This document shows positions 17,464 to 28,160 of a DNA stretch of 64,000 nt, one piece after another (position 1 is the first letter of the stretch; the number at the start of each line of letters is the position of its first letter). Source of the DNA: Microbacterium sp. zg-Y818 (lineage in GTDB: Bacteria > Actinomycetota > Actinomycetes > Actinomycetales > Microbacteriaceae); NCBI RefSeq assembly GCF_030246905.1, contig NZ_CP126741.1, forward strand, positions 3,100,001 to 3,164,000. The letters run 5' to 3'. The notes beneath the pieces were generated by a model. That model saw only the letters and a program-made list of their open reading frames with translations, was not told the DNA's origin and made no database searches. The translations under genes and the position numbers were made by a program.

Positions 17464-18930
17464 TCATGCGTGGGCCGCGAACGTCGTCGTGACCGACTTC
17501 TCGCGGGTGTAGCTGATGATCTCCTCGAGGCACGACTCCTTGCCCAGGCCGCTGAGCTTGAAACCGCCGACGGGGATGCCGCGGTCCTTGCGTCCCGACT
17601 CGTTGATCCAGACGAAGCCGGCATCCACCTTCGACACGATGCGGTTCGCCCGCCCCAGGTCGTTCGTCCAGATGCGCGCGGTGAGGCCGAATTCCGTGGC
17701 GTTGATCTGCTCGATCATCTCGTCCTCGTCGCTCCAGCGGCACACCGCCATGACCGGGCCGAAGACCTCGTTGTGGAACAGGCGCATCTCCGGCGTGACA
17801 CCGTCGAAGACGGTCGGCGCGATGAAGTAGCCCTCGTCCCGACCCTCCGGGCGGCCGCCGCCGAAGATCAGGCGCGCGCCATCCTCCTTGGCCTGCTCGA
17901 TGTGCGTGAGCACCCGGTCGAAGTGGGCCTCGAAGGCGACGGGGCCCATCTCGGTCCCCTCCTCCCGCGGGTCGCCGATCTCGATGCCGCGGACGATCTG
18001 CTCGAGCTCCGCGACGAACTCCTCGGCGATGCTCTCGTGCACGAACACGCGCGAGTTCGACTGGCACGACTGCCCCATGGTCTTGCGCATGTTCATGCCG
18101 TTGATCGCTTCGCGGGCGGCGAGCTTCGGGTCCATGTCCTCGCAGATGATCATGGGATTCTTGCCGCCGAGCTCCAGCGTCACGTGCTTGATGTGCTCGG
18201 CACCCGCGCGCATGACCGCCTGGCCGGCGGGGACGCTGCCGATGAACCCGATGCGAGGGATCTTCGGGTGCGACGAGATGGCGTGGCCGACCTCGATGCC
18301 GGTTCCGGTGAGCACGTTGAGCACGCCGGCGGGGAACAGATCGCCCACGAGCTCCGCCAGGGCGAGCGGCCCGAGCGGTGCCTGGTCGGGCGCCTTGAGG
18401 ATCACGGCGTTGCCGGCGGCCAGGGGTGCGGCGACCTTGGCCGCCGCGAAGTTGAAGGGGTGGTTGAAGGGGATGATCCGCCCGACCACGCCATACGGCT
18501 CCCGCAGGGTGTAGGCCAGACCCCCGGCCGGAGCGGGGATCGTGATGCCCTTCACCTCGCCGGCGATGCCCGCGAAGTACTCGATCTCGTCGGCCGCACG
18601 CAGGACGTCCCGACGTGCGGCGGAGATCGGGATGCCGGCGTTCTCGACGTCGATCAGGCAGAGCCGCTCCACGTCGTCGCGAATCCGCTTCGCCATCTCG
18701 CGGAGCACGCCGGCCCGCGCCGTCCAGGACAGCGCCCGCCACTGGGCGGCCCCTCGCTGCGCGGCGCGGACGGCGTCGTCGACGTCGCCTGCCGTTGCCG
18801 CGGTCACTCGCGCGATCTCGCGCCCGGTCGTCGGGTCAAACGTCGCCATCGGCGGGTTTCCGCCGCGCCCATGGGTCCATTCGCCACCCACGTACATCGG
18901 TCGTACGTCGGATGCTGACAGATCGGTCAT
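17464..18930 (-). CDS. aldehyde dehydrogenase family protein
   Basis: 488 residues from ATG 18930, which has AAAGGAG upstream; the open frame extends into the permease gene but that part is not used. Catalytic Cys289 lies in MGQSCQSNSRVF, Glu253 in LELGGKNP, cofactor motif IIPFNHPFNFAA and GSVPAG. It is of the general betaine-aldehyde/2-hydroxymuconic-semialdehyde class. Directly follows the two permease genes, so uptake and first oxidation steps are co-expressed. Distinct in sequence from the other ALDH in the operon. Confidence 0.92.
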   Translation of the reverse strand: MTDLSASDVRPMYVGGEWTHGRGGNPPMATFDPTTGREIARVTAATAGDVDDAVRAAQRGAAQWRALSWTARAGVLREMAKRIRDDVERLCLIDVENAGIPISAARRDVLRAADEIEYFAGIAGEVKGITIPAPAGGLAYTLREPYGVVGRIIPFNHPFNFAAAKVAAPLAAGNAVILKAPDQAPLGPLALAELVGDLFPAGVLNVLTGTGIEVGHAISSHPKIPRIGFIGSVPAGQAVMRAGAEHIKHVTLELGGKNPMIICEDMDPKLAAREAINGMNMRKTMGQSCQSNSRVFVHESIAEEFVAELEQIVRGIEIGDPREEGTEMGPVAFEAHFDRVLTHIEQAKEDGARLIFGGGRPEGRDEGYFIAPTVFDGVTPEMRLFHNEVFGPVMAVCRWSDEDEMIEQINATEFGLTARIWTNDLGRANRIVSKVDAGFVWINESGRKDRGIPVGGFKLSGLGKESCLEEIISYTREKSVTTTFAAHA

Positions 18931-18986
18931 TCCCACTCCTTTGATGAAAGAACTTCGAAATTCGTCGACGCCGGGGCGCGCACGCC

Positions 18987-19925
18987 TCACGGCAGGGCGA
19001 TCTCCTGCGAGACCTGTGCACGCGAGCTGTTGCGCGGGTCGAACACGTCGCGGAACCACTCGCCGATGACGTTGACGGACATCACCAGCGCGAAGATCGC
19101 GATGCCGGGGATGGTCGCCAGCCACCAGGACGAGCCGATGTAGGCGCGGCCGTCGGACAGCATGCCGCCCCACGTCGCCTCACCGCCGGTCACACCCAGT
19201 CCGAGGAACGACAGCGACGCCTCCATGAGGATGATCGCGCCCAGCTCCAGCGAGGAAAGGACCAGGATCGACGGCAGCAGGTTCGGCAGCAGGTGCTTGA
19301 CGATGATCTTGGTGGGCGAGACGCCGAGGGCCCGCGCCGAGAGGATGTACTCCCGTTCGCGCAGCGACATCGCTTCGCCGCGGATGGGGCGGGCGAAAAC
19401 CACCCAGGCCACCAGCACCAGCGCGATGATCAGCTTGTCGAGCCCTCCGCCGAGGGCTGCGACCAGGGCGATCGCCAGGATCAGGAATGGGAACGCCAGC
19501 CAGATATCGGTGATCCGCATCATGAACGCGTCGAACCGACCCCCGACGTACCCGCTGATCACGCCGATCCCGACGCCCAGCACGACGCCGAAGATGAGCA
19601 CCACGAACCCGATGATGAGGGTGATGCGCGCACCCCCGATCAGACCCGACAGGATGTCGCGGCCCAGGTGATCGGTGCCGAGCAGGTGACCCTCGCTTCC
19701 CGGCGGGGCGAAGCGGTTGGACAGGTTCTGCGCGCCGTAGTCGTAGGGGGTGATCCACTGACCGAAGATGCCCACGAACAGGAACACGAGCATGATGAGC
19801 ATCGGCACCGCCACGAAGATCGGCGGGCGGGCACGCTTGCGCTTGGCGAGCCGCGTCGTGACCACGCCCGTTGCCGGGCCGCGTGCATCGAACTCGGTGC
19901 GCGGAACGTAGATGGATGATGTCAT
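18987..19925 (-). CDS. ABC importer permease, DppC/OppC type
   Basis: 312 residues, six membrane segments, with the N-terminal OppC-like segment and the BPD motif EYILSARALGVSPTKII-HLLPN that contacts the ATPases. DHLGRDILSGLIGGARITL is the signature of the DppC/OppC/NikC group. Forms the membrane channel with the next gene. Substrates of this importer class include peptides, opines, nickel chelates and glucosides; here probably the compound degraded by the island. Confidence 0.93.
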   Translation of the reverse strand: MTSSIYVPRTEFDARGPATGVVTTRLAKRKRARPPIFVAVPMLIMLVFLFVGIFGQWITPYDYGAQNLSNRFAPPGSEGHLLGTDHLGRDILSGLIGGARITLIIGFVVLIFGVVLGVGIGVISGYVGGRFDAFMMRITDIWLAFPFLILAIALVAALGGGLDKLIIALVLVAWVVFARPIRGEAMSLREREYILSARALGVSPTKIIVKHLLPNLLPSILVLSSLELGAIILMEASLSFLGLGVTGGEATWGGMLSDGRAYIGSSWWLATIPGIAIFALVMSVNVIGEWFRDVFDPRNSSRAQVSQEIALP

Positions 19926-19944
19926 TTCTCTCTCCGATTCCGCT

Positions 19945-20952
19945 TCACTTCGCGTACTGCACGCGCGGATCGAGCCACCCTTGGGCGACGTCGGCGAGCA
20001 GGTTGCAGAGGATCACCATGATCGTGGCGACGAGCACGGCACCCTGGACCACCGGGTAGTCGCGGGCGCTGATCGCCTCGACCAGGAGCGCTCCGAGCCC
20101 GGGCCAGCTGAACACGACCTCGATGACGAGGGTGCCGCCGAGCAGGGTGCCGAGCTTCGAGCCGAAGACGATCACCGTCGTCGGCAGAGCGTTGCGCAGC
20201 ATGTGCATGATGACCCTGCCGTCGGAGATGCCGCGGGCGCGCAGCGCGTCGACGAAGTCCTGGTTCTTGACCTCCAGCAGGCTGGCGCGCAGAAGCCGGG
20301 TGAGCATCGCCGCCGCGGACGTGCCGAGGGTGATCGCCGGCAGCACCAGGTGCCGGAGGTTCGACCAGACGGCATCCGGGGATCCCGCGATGATCGAATC
20401 CACGATGGGCAGGTAGGTCACGACCGGCACGTTGTACGAGGACCCCATGATCCCCCCGGTGGGGAAGATCGGAAAGGCGACGCACAGCAGCAGGATCAGC
20501 ATGATCCCCTGCCAGAACGTGGGCATCGAGACCCCGAACATGCTGCCGACGGTGCCGAGGCGGTCCCAGACGCTGTTCTGCTTCAGCGCGGAGATGAGCG
20601 CGAGCGGCAGTGCGATCAGCACGGCCACGATCATTCCCGCGATCGTCAGCTGCAGCGTCGCGCCGAGCCCTTCCACCAGCGCCGTCGACACCGGGATGCG
20701 CTGGGTGATCGAGATGCCGAGGTCACCCCGGATGGCTTGGAGGATGAAGGTCGCGTACTGCAGCGGCAGAGGCTGGTCCAGTCCCATCTCCGCACGCAGG
20801 AGCGCCCGCTGCTCCGCAGTGGCCCCCTCCTCCGCCGCCAGGAGATCGACCGGATCCCCTGGCAGCACGCGCACGAGGAGGAACACCATGATGGATGCGC
20901 CGAACAGAACCAGCAGCGCCTGTGCGACTCTGCGTCCGATGAAGCCGATCAT
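19945..20952 (-). CDS. ABC importer permease, DppB/OppB type
   Basis: 335 residues. The N-terminus GFIGRRVAQALLVLFGASIMVFLLVR-like start and VLPGDPVDLL are diagnostic of DppB. The coupling loop is FVDALRARGISDGRVIMHMLRNA, and the C-terminus ends WLDPRVQYAK. Pairs with the DppC-like subunit 19 bp downstream, and follows the binding-protein gene by 7 bp. Confidence 0.93.
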   Translation of the reverse strand: MIGFIGRRVAQALLVLFGASIMVFLLVRVLPGDPVDLLAAEEGATAEQRALLRAEMGLDQPLPLQYATFILQAIRGDLGISITQRIPVSTALVEGLGATLQLTIAGMIVAVLIALPLALISALKQNSVWDRLGTVGSMFGVSMPTFWQGIMLILLLCVAFPIFPTGGIMGSSYNVPVVTYLPIVDSIIAGSPDAVWSNLRHLVLPAITLGTSAAAMLTRLLRASLLEVKNQDFVDALRARGISDGRVIMHMLRNALPTTVIVFGSKLGTLLGGTLVIEVVFSWPGLGALLVEAISARDYPVVQGAVLVATIMVILCNLLADVAQGWLDPRVQYAK

Positions 20953-20959
20953 GCCGCCG

Positions 20960-22504
20960 TCACTCCTTCAACTCGACGCCGGTGACGTTGTACTGCCCGA
21001 TCGGCGAGGGGACGAAGCCCTTTACCGACGTGGAGACGCCGTAGATCTGGTCGGGGTTGACGATGGGAACCCACGGGGAGTCATCCATCAGCATCTCGAT
21101 GAGCGGCTCGTAGTACTCGTTCGCCGCGTCCATGTCGGGGACGTGACTGAACGCGGTGTCGATGAGCCGGTCGACCTCGGGGGAGGTGTAGCCGGTGAAC
21201 ACCTGCGACTCGCGCGTCGAGCTGTGGAAGTGCTGACGCCAGATCTCGTCGCAGGTGCCGCGACCGGCACCCCAGCTGGCCAGGTACAGCTCGCTGTCCC
21301 CCGCGTTGATGCGGGCGAGGTAGGCGCCGTCCTCCATCGAGTTGACGTTGACCTTCAGCCCGGCCGCGCGCAGCTGGCCGGCGATCGCCTCGGCGACGTA
21401 CTTCTCGCTCTCGACGGTGTCGAGCGTCACGGGGGGAAGCTCGCTGAGGACCTTCGATGCCTTCTCGGGGTCGAAGTCGTAGCCCTCGAAGTCGGGGTTG
21501 TAGCAGTTCATGTTCTGGAACGCCGGCTGGTTCAGCGGCTCCGCTCCGCCCTCGAAGACCGCCTCGGCGATCTCCTTCTGGTTGACCGCGTGCTGCATCG
21601 CCTGGCGGACGCTCTTGTCGGCGAACTGACCGCGCTCGACCTGCATCCCCAGGTGCCAGACCTCGGTGCCCGAGGCGGAGACGGCCTCGGTGCTGCCGAA
21701 CAGCGTCGCGGCCAGGTCCGCGGGCACGTTGCCGATGATGTGCGCCTCGCCCGACTGCAGCGCCGCGATGCGGCTCGCCGTCTCGGGGATGACCTTGATC
21801 ACGAGGCGCTCGACTTTGGCCACCTCGCCGAAGTAGTCCTCGTTGCGCTCCAGGATGATGCCGCGTCCCGGATTGTCGCTGACGAAGACGAACGGGCCGG
21901 TGCCGATCGGGCTCTTCGCGAACTGCTCCGGACCGACCTCCTCCATATAGCCGGGCGCGGCCATCTCGATGTAGGCGAGCGCGAGGGGGAAGGCCCCGTC
22001 GCGCTGCGTGGTGTGGAAGTTGACGGTGTGCTCGTCGACGACCTCGACGCTGTCGAGGGTGACCACGAGAGAACGCCGCGGCGACGCCGTGTCGGGGTCG
22101 AGGATGCGGTCGAAGTTGTACTTCACCGCGGCGGCGTCGAAGACCTCACCGTTGGTGAAGGTGACGTCGTCCCGCAGCTTCACCTGCCAGGTGGTGTCCG
22201 ACACCATCTCCCACTCGGTGGCGAGAGCGGGGATGACCTGCAGGTCGTTGTCGAGCTCCATAAGGGGGGTCATGATCTGCCGCACGACGTACTGCGTCGC
22301 CCGCCCTCGGAAAGCGGCCGGGTCGAACGTCTGCACCGCTTCCGTCTGGGCGATGACCAGCTCCGTGCCCTGCACCGACCCGGAGGCCTGGCCCGATCCG
22401 CCCGCACAGGAGGTGAGCACCAGCGCGAGGCCGGCCAGGCCCACGGCGATCGCCCGCGCCGGCGTGCGGGTCATCCTGGAGCGTCGTTGCTTCTGGGGAT
22501 TCAC
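20960..22504 (-). CDS. ABC importer substrate-binding lipoprotein, family 5
   Basis: About 514 residues from GTG 22504 (GGAAGG upstream), 4 bases after the ATPase stop. Lipoprotein signal with lipobox LVLTSC, then a family-5 solute-binding fold: VRQIMTPLMELDNDLQVIP, LATEWEMVSDTTWQVKLRDD, FTNGEVFDAAAVKYNFDRI and SGEAHIIGNV. These are Dpp/Opp/nickel-type receptors anchored outside the membrane. It captures the ligand and hands it to the permease pair; specificity is unknown. Confidence 0.93.
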   Translation of the reverse strand: MNPQKQRRSRMTRTPARAIAVGLAGLALVLTSCAGGSGQASGSVQGTELVIAQTEAVQTFDPAAFRGRATQYVVRQIMTPLMELDNDLQVIPALATEWEMVSDTTWQVKLRDDVTFTNGEVFDAAAVKYNFDRILDPDTASPRRSLVVTLDSVEVVDEHTVNFHTTQRDGAFPLALAYIEMAAPGYMEEVGPEQFAKSPIGTGPFVFVSDNPGRGIILERNEDYFGEVAKVERLVIKVIPETASRIAALQSGEAHIIGNVPADLAATLFGSTEAVSASGTEVWHLGMQVERGQFADKSVRQAMQHAVNQKEIAEAVFEGGAEPLNQPAFQNMNCYNPDFEGYDFDPEKASKVLSELPPVTLDTVESEKYVAEAIAGQLRAAGLKVNVNSMEDGAYLARINAGDSELYLASWGAGRGTCDEIWRQHFHSSTRESQVFTGYTSPEVDRLIDTAFSHVPDMDAANEYYEPLIEMLMDDSPWVPIVNPDQIYGVSTSVKGFVPSPIGQYNVTGVELKE

Positions 22505-22508
22505 TGTC

Positions 22509-23323
22509 TTACCTTCCGTTCTCAACCCGAAGTCGCGATCGTCGCGGATCGGGCTCGGGATGCGCGTTGATGAGCTCTTGCGTGTACTCCGCGGTGGGCG
22601 AGGTGAGCACTCTGCTCGCATCGCCCTGCTCGACGACCTGCCCGTTGCGCATCACGCAGACGTCGTCGCAGAACTGCTCCACCACAGCGAGGTCATGCGA
22701 CACCATGAGGTATGTCATGCCGAGCTCTCGCTGCAGGTCCTGGAGGAGCGTGAGGATCTGCGCCTGGATCGACACGTCGAGCGCCGAGACCGGCTCGTCG
22801 AGGATGAGCAGCTTCGGCGCCACGGCCAGCGCGCGGGCAATCGCGATGCGCTGGCGCTGACCACCGGAGAACTCGTGGGGGAACTTCTCGGCGGCAGAGC
22901 CGGGCAGCCCGCACATCTCCAGCAGCTCCGCGACCCGGGCGCGGCGTTGCGCCGCATCACCGAGCCCGTGCGTCAGCATGCCCTCCGCGACGAGCGATCC
23001 TACGCGCCACCGCGGGTTCAGCGAGGAGCCCGGATCCTGGAACACGATCTGGATGTCGCGCGTCACCTGGGCGGCGTCCTTGCGCGAGAGCTTGACGATG
23101 TCCTTGCCGTGCCAGAGGATCTGCCCGCTGTCCGGGGTCAGCAGCCGGCACACCATGCGGGCCGTCGTCGACTTGCCCGACCCGGATTCGCCGATCAGGC
23201 CCATCGTCGTCCCCTCACGCACCGAGAGCGAGACATCGTTCACCGCGTGGACGGCCGACTTCTTGGCGAAGAGGCCACCCGCTCGGAACACCTTGTCGAG
23301 GTTGCGGACGTCGAGTGCGATGG

Positions 23324-23327
<4 letters not shown>
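22509..23327 (-). CDS. ABC importer ATPase, DppF type
   Basis: 272 residues from ATG 23327, overlapping the upstream ATPase stop (ATGA). Walker A GESGSGKST, signature SGGQRQRIAIARAL, Walker B LLILDEPVSALD, and the Q-loop FQDPGSSLNP. The C-terminal oligopeptide-transporter extension (YTQELINAHP) identifies the DppF/OppF class. Works as a heterodimer with the DppD-like protein encoded just upstream. Confidence 0.94.
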
Positions 23328-24331
<1,004 letters not shown>

Positions 24332-24397
24332 CGTTTCCACTCCCATCGTCAGGAATGCAGGCTGCGCCATCGCCCGAGAGCCCGACCGACCTACTAG

Positions 24398-24416
24398 ATA
24401 TAAAGTATAGAATACT
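24398..24416. promoter_or_regulatory. operator of the island regulon, upstream of importer operon
   Basis: ATATA-AAG-TATAG (24398-24410) fits the RTATA-N3-TATAY pattern found at four other places in the island. An overlapping palindrome AGTAT-AGA-ATACT spans 24404-24416. The stretch is strikingly AT-rich against a GC-rich background and sits in the promoter position of the dppD-like gene. Confidence 0.75.
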
Positions 24417-24422
24417 GGATGT

Positions 24423-24456
24423 GCGGGTCGCCGCATGTTTTATTTCGGCGACCCGC
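24423..24456 (-). terminator. terminator after the MmgE/PrpD gene
   Basis: GCGGGTCGCCG (24423-24433) pairs perfectly over 11 bp with CGGCGACCCGC (24446-24456). It lies 10 bp after the stop of the gene ending at 24466 and before the importer promoter, separating two minus-strand units. Confidence 0.75.
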
Positions 24457-24465
24457 CTCCAGGTT

Positions 24466-25884
24466 TCAGTCGAGGTCCGCGAGTGCGGGCTCGACGGGTG
24501 CTGCCAGCAGGTCCGAGAGCGCGGCGGCGGGCGTGTCCGGGCCCGCCGTCAGCACGAAGTCCTCGATCGCTGCCAGTCGTTCATCGGTGACGAGGCCGCC
24601 CACCAGGCCGCGGAACTTCGTCCTGACGCCCTCCCCGTCGAAGTCGCGATCCTGCGGCGGCGTGGTCTGCAACGTCCGCGTCGAGCCGTCCGTGAGGCGG
24701 ATCTCGACATCGGTGACGAAGCGCCGGGCACGCCCGAGCTCGTCGATGCGCGGATCATGGACCACGTCGATGCGGCGCATGAGGTCCCAGATCTCCGGTC
24801 GGGCGAGCGAGGCCCCGGAGAACTGCTCGACGTAGGCCGCGCCGTCCAGCAGCGCGACAGCCGTCGCGAAACGCAGGTTCATCTGGGCGCTGAGCGGCGC
24901 GCCAGGCGGCTCCATCTCCCACGCTGTGCGGCGGGCGACGCTCTCACTCACGCCGATGCGGATGCTCTGCACATCCTCTGCCCGCAGGCCTGCAGCGCGC
25001 TGCTCGACCATTGCATCGATCGTCGAGTGCAGCATGATGAGGCATGCGTGCCGCTTGATGCCGATGGTCTTGAGGATCCACTCCTCACCGAGCCCGTCGG
25101 TGAGCTTGGTGAAGTCCGCCTCGCCGGCGTCGCCCAGGATCGCCGCAGCGAGCCCTCCGTAGGGATGCTCGATGACCGACTCCGTGCCGACGAAACCCCG
25201 GCTCGCCAGTGCGGCACCCACCAGACCCGACTGCGCGGCCATGCCGTGGTGCATGCGCTTGACCATCGATTTGTACTGCGCCGACATGAGGCCGCTGGCC
25301 CGCGTCACCGAGTTGCCGATGGCGCTTTCCATCTGCGCGGCATCCAGCCCGAAGACCGAGCCTGCCGCGACAGCGGAAGCGGCCGTGCCGTACACCGACC
25401 CGGTGTGCCAGCCGATGGTGCTCAGCCGTCCGCCGCCCATGGCCATGCCCACGCGGGGCCCGACCTCGTAGCCGACGGTGAAGGCGCGCAGCAGGTCGCC
25501 GATCGTGGCATCCGGATGCACATCCGCCGCCGCCATCGCCGCCGTGACGACCACTGACGAGGAGTGCAGCGCCCCGTGGGCGTGGAAGTCGTCGAGCTCG
25601 AAGCCCTGCACGAACGTGCCGTTGAGCAGCGCGGCGCTGGAGGGCGAGACGCTCTTGCCCCACCCCCACAGCGTCGCGCCGGTGCCCGAGTCGACGATGG
25701 CGAGGGCCTCGACCGCCTTGCGCGCCCACGGAAGCTTGGCGCCCACCAGCCCGCAGGCGATGCCGTCCAGCAGCAGCAACCGCGTGCGCTCGAGCACATC
25801 CGTCGGGATCTGGGCATACTCGAGGCCCGAGGCGAACTCCGCCACAGCGCGGGTGACCCGCACGTCGGCGGCGAGGGTCGTCAT
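24466..25884 (-). CDS. MmgE/PrpD family protein 1
   Basis: 472 residues from ATG 25884, overlapping the FAD dehydrogenase stop by 4 bp. MmgE/PrpD proteins include 2-methylcitrate dehydratase, cis-aconitate decarboxylase and iminodisuccinate epimerase. They act on small di- and tricarboxylates without cofactor. Family marks here: RTRLLLLDGIACGLVGA near the start, the GFELDDFHAHGALH active-site region, GWHTGSVYGTAASAV, and IKRHACLIMLHSTIDA with the conserved small-residue/His region. Coupled to an FAD dehydrogenase, it may dehydrate or isomerise the oxidised product. One of three divergent paralogues in the island. Confidence 0.88.
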   Translation of the reverse strand: MTTLAADVRVTRAVAEFASGLEYAQIPTDVLERTRLLLLDGIACGLVGAKLPWARKAVEALAIVDSGTGATLWGWGKSVSPSSAALLNGTFVQGFELDDFHAHGALHSSSVVVTAAMAAADVHPDATIGDLLRAFTVGYEVGPRVGMAMGGGRLSTIGWHTGSVYGTAASAVAAGSVFGLDAAQMESAIGNSVTRASGLMSAQYKSMVKRMHHGMAAQSGLVGAALASRGFVGTESVIEHPYGGLAAAILGDAGEADFTKLTDGLGEEWILKTIGIKRHACLIMLHSTIDAMVEQRAAGLRAEDVQSIRIGVSESVARRTAWEMEPPGAPLSAQMNLRFATAVALLDGAAYVEQFSGASLARPEIWDLMRRIDVVHDPRIDELGRARRFVTDVEIRLTDGSTRTLQTTPPQDRDFDGEGVRTKFRGLVGGLVTDERLAAIEDFVLTAGPDTPAAALSDLLAAPVEPALADLD

Positions 25885-27344
25885 CGCCCTGCCTCGGTGG
25901 CCGCATGCGCACCGGCGCGGCCACCGAACACCACGTTGCGGGTCATGCCGCTGGTGGAGGGGTAGTTGTGGTAGAACATGCCGACGATGTCGCCGTTGGC
26001 GTAGAGACCCTTGATCGGCTTCTGCGAGGTGTTGAGCACCTGGCCGTCTGCGTTCGTCTTGACGCCGCCGAAGCTGAAGGTGATCGCTCCGGTGACGGCG
26101 TAGGCGAGGAAGGGGCCCTTCTCGATCGGCAGCGCCCAGTTGCTGTGGGGCGGCACCAGGCCCTGCGCATTGCGGCCGTCTTCGACCGTCGGGTCGTAGG
26201 TGACTGCGACGTTGACGGAGTCGTTGTACTCCGACACGGTGCGCTCCAGCGCAACGGGGTCGATACCGATCTTCTCGGCGAGCTCCGCGATCGAGTCGGC
26301 CTGGTAGGGCGTCGCCGAGCGGTACGCGTCGGGGAACAGCGCCGTGGCCTGCTGGTCGTAGATCTGGTACGCGATGCCGTCGGGCTGACGCGACACGGCC
26401 CAGCCGGTCTTGGCGTACGTGTACGTGCGGTGGCGCTCGGACTCGTCGAAGAACCGCTCGCCGTTCGTGTTCACGGAGATGCCGTAGGGGTACGCGTAGC
26501 GGTTGACCTTGTTGTCGACCTCGACGTTGGGAGCGCTCGCGTCGATGGGCGAGGCGTGACCGCCCTGCCACTGCCCGGACGTGTCCGCACCCAGCTGGAC
26601 GGCCATGTCCAGCACCTCGCCGGTGTTGTGCCGGCTGCCGCGCACCTTCATGAGGTCCGAGCCAGGGGGCAGGTAGCGGGCGCGACGCTCGGCGCTGGCC
26701 TGGAAGCCACCGCTGGCGAGGATGACCGCCTTCGCCTCGATCTCGGTGCGACCATCGGGGCCGTCGACGACGACGCCGTGCACCCGGTTGGAGTCGCCGA
26801 GGATGCCGGAGACGCGGGTGCCCGTGCGCAGCTCGATGCCGAGTTCGTCGCCGATCTTGATCCACTGCTCGACGAGGCCGAGGCCGCCGCCGACCGGGCC
26901 GAGAACGGTGCCCGGGGGGAACTCGAGGATGCCGTCGCGGTCGACCGGCGTCTGCCAGGCCAGCCACTTGTGGCCGAGCTCGGTCATCCAGTCGATGGCG
27001 TCGCGGGAGTCCTCGACCAGGGTGCGGGCGAGCTCCGGGTCCATCAGACCCTTGGTGACGCGGTTGAGGTCGCTCGCGAAGTCTTCCTTCGTGTACGGGC
27101 GCACCTTGAAGCGGCCCTTGAGCTCCTCCTGCTGATCGGAGTTGAGCAGCTCGAAGAGGTCGTCCGTGCCGTCATGCACGACGCGGAAGCCCATCTTCGA
27201 GAATCGGCAGTTGCCACCCACTTCGTCGCGCGGCGCCTTCTCGATGACCAGCACCCGCTCTGCGCCGGCATGACTGGCGGCGACCGCCGCCGCATACCCT
27301 GCACTGGCTCCGCCGACGACGACGACGTCGTACTTCTCACTCAT
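25881..27344 (-). CDS. FAD-dependent dehydrogenase of the fumarate reductase / TcuA group
   Basis: 487 residues. Nucleotide-binding start YDVVVVGGASAGYAAAVAAS, the FAD segment VGGNCRFSKMGFR, the second dinucleotide strand AKAVILASGGFQ, and a C-terminal flavin-binding part GLYANGDIVGMFYHNYPS are typical of succinate dehydrogenase flavoprotein-like enzymes, including tricarballylate dehydrogenase TcuA and 3-ketosteroid dehydrogenases. These remove two hydrogens from a carbon-carbon bond next to a carboxyl or carbonyl. No signal peptide, so cytoplasmic. First of a two-gene unit with MmgE/PrpD 1; an operator lies 69-81 bp upstream. Confidence 0.88.
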   Translation of the reverse strand: MSEKYDVVVVGGASAGYAAAVAASHAGAERVLVIEKAPRDEVGGNCRFSKMGFRVVHDGTDDLFELLNSDQQEELKGRFKVRPYTKEDFASDLNRVTKGLMDPELARTLVEDSRDAIDWMTELGHKWLAWQTPVDRDGILEFPPGTVLGPVGGGLGLVEQWIKIGDELGIELRTGTRVSGILGDSNRVHGVVVDGPDGRTEIEAKAVILASGGFQASAERRARYLPPGSDLMKVRGSRHNTGEVLDMAVQLGADTSGQWQGGHASPIDASAPNVEVDNKVNRYAYPYGISVNTNGERFFDESERHRTYTYAKTGWAVSRQPDGIAYQIYDQQATALFPDAYRSATPYQADSIAELAEKIGIDPVALERTVSEYNDSVNVAVTYDPTVEDGRNAQGLVPPHSNWALPIEKGPFLAYAVTGAITFSFGGVKTNADGQVLNTSQKPIKGLYANGDIVGMFYHNYPSTSGMTRNVVFGGRAGAHAATEAGR

Positions 27345-27394
27345 TTCGCCTCCATGGTGGTCGACTTCGTCGATCGACCGCTGCCCTGAATGTA

Positions 27395-27427
27395 CCGTAT
27401 ATAGAAAGGATTGTATAGATTATACGG
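27395..27427. promoter_or_regulatory. operator upstream of the FAD dehydrogenase gene
   Basis: GTATA-GAT-TATAC (27413-27425) is a perfect palindrome of the RTATA-N3-TATAY type. It lies inside a wider inverted repeat CCGTATA (27395-27401) / TATACGG (27421-27427), possibly two half-sites or a second weaker dimer site. Confidence 0.78.
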
Positions 27428-27446
27428 AGACGTTTCAGAAGTGTCG

Positions 27447-28148
27447 TCAGTCGCCCTTGAGGCGTGAGAGGCGTTCCTTATAGGCGTCCTGGACGTGCGC
27501 GCCCACGAGCTTGCCGGCCTCGGCGGCATCACCCTTCTCTATGGCGGCGACGATCTCGTCGTGAGCGTGGAGGAACTCCGTGACGGAATCGCCACTGTCC
27601 CATTGGCTCTGCGAGGTCGGGATCACCGTCTTCCACAGCGGCCCTACGACGCGATCGGCGATGTACGGGGCTCCCGCGCGCATGAGCGCGAGGTGGAACT
27701 CCCGGTTCAGCCGAGAGAGCCGTTCGGCGCCCTGCCCCGCCGCGACGGCGGCCTTGAGTTCTTCGTGCTTGCGCTTCACGTCCGCAAGCGCACTCGCGTC
27801 GCTGCGTTCGACGGCGAGCTCCGCGAGCAGCTTCTCGACCTCGATACGGAAGCGGTACAGGGCGTACAGGTCTTCCTCGGGCATGGTGTTGACCGTCGCA
27901 CCGCGGTGAGGCGAGTAGCTGACGTGCCCCTCCGCCTCCAACTGCCGCAGCGCCTCGCGCACGGGCGTGGCGCTGACGCCGTAGCGGGCACTGATGTCCC
28001 CTTGCCGGATCTGCGCCCCGGGCTCGATCGCCCCGTCGACGAGCTCCTGCCTCAGGCGCTGCAGAACATATTCCGCTTTGCTCAGCGGCCTCTCGAAAGA
28101 CTCCGCCCGTCCGGCCCCAGCCTCGGGTTCGCGTGTACTCATCCGCAC
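27447..28148 (-). CDS. GntR-family regulator with FCD domain, copy 1
   Basis: 233 residues from GTG 28148 (ATG 28142 is also possible). Winged helix-turn-helix at about residues 20-85 (PLSKAEYVLQRLRQELVDG; ARYGVSATPVREALRQLEAE), then an all-helical FCD ligand domain (about 95-225) with the metal/ligand histidines in NREFHLALMRAG and HAHDEIVAAIEKGD. Such regulators sense organic-acid pathway intermediates and usually repress. It is divergent from the enoyl-CoA hydratase gene, sharing a control region with two palindromes. Very similar to the second GntR gene at 29090. Confidence 0.94.
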   Translation of the reverse strand: MRMSTREPEAGAGRAESFERPLSKAEYVLQRLRQELVDGAIEPGAQIRQGDISARYGVSATPVREALRQLEAEGHVSYSPHRGATVNTMPEEDLYALYRFRIEVEKLLAELAVERSDASALADVKRKHEELKAAVAAGQGAERLSRLNREFHLALMRAGAPYIADRVVGPLWKTVIPTSQSQWDSGDSVTEFLHAHDEIVAAIEKGDAAEAGKLVGAHVQDAYKERLSRLKGD

Positions 28149-28160
28149 AATTTACCCCAC

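Noticed and set aside
14490..17492. A 1000-codon open frame on the plus strand
   Set aside because: It lies opposite the CoA-ester lyase, ALDH and alcohol dehydrogenase genes, is rich in Arg/Asp/His in the way of antisense shadows of GC-rich genes, and has no recognisable domain.
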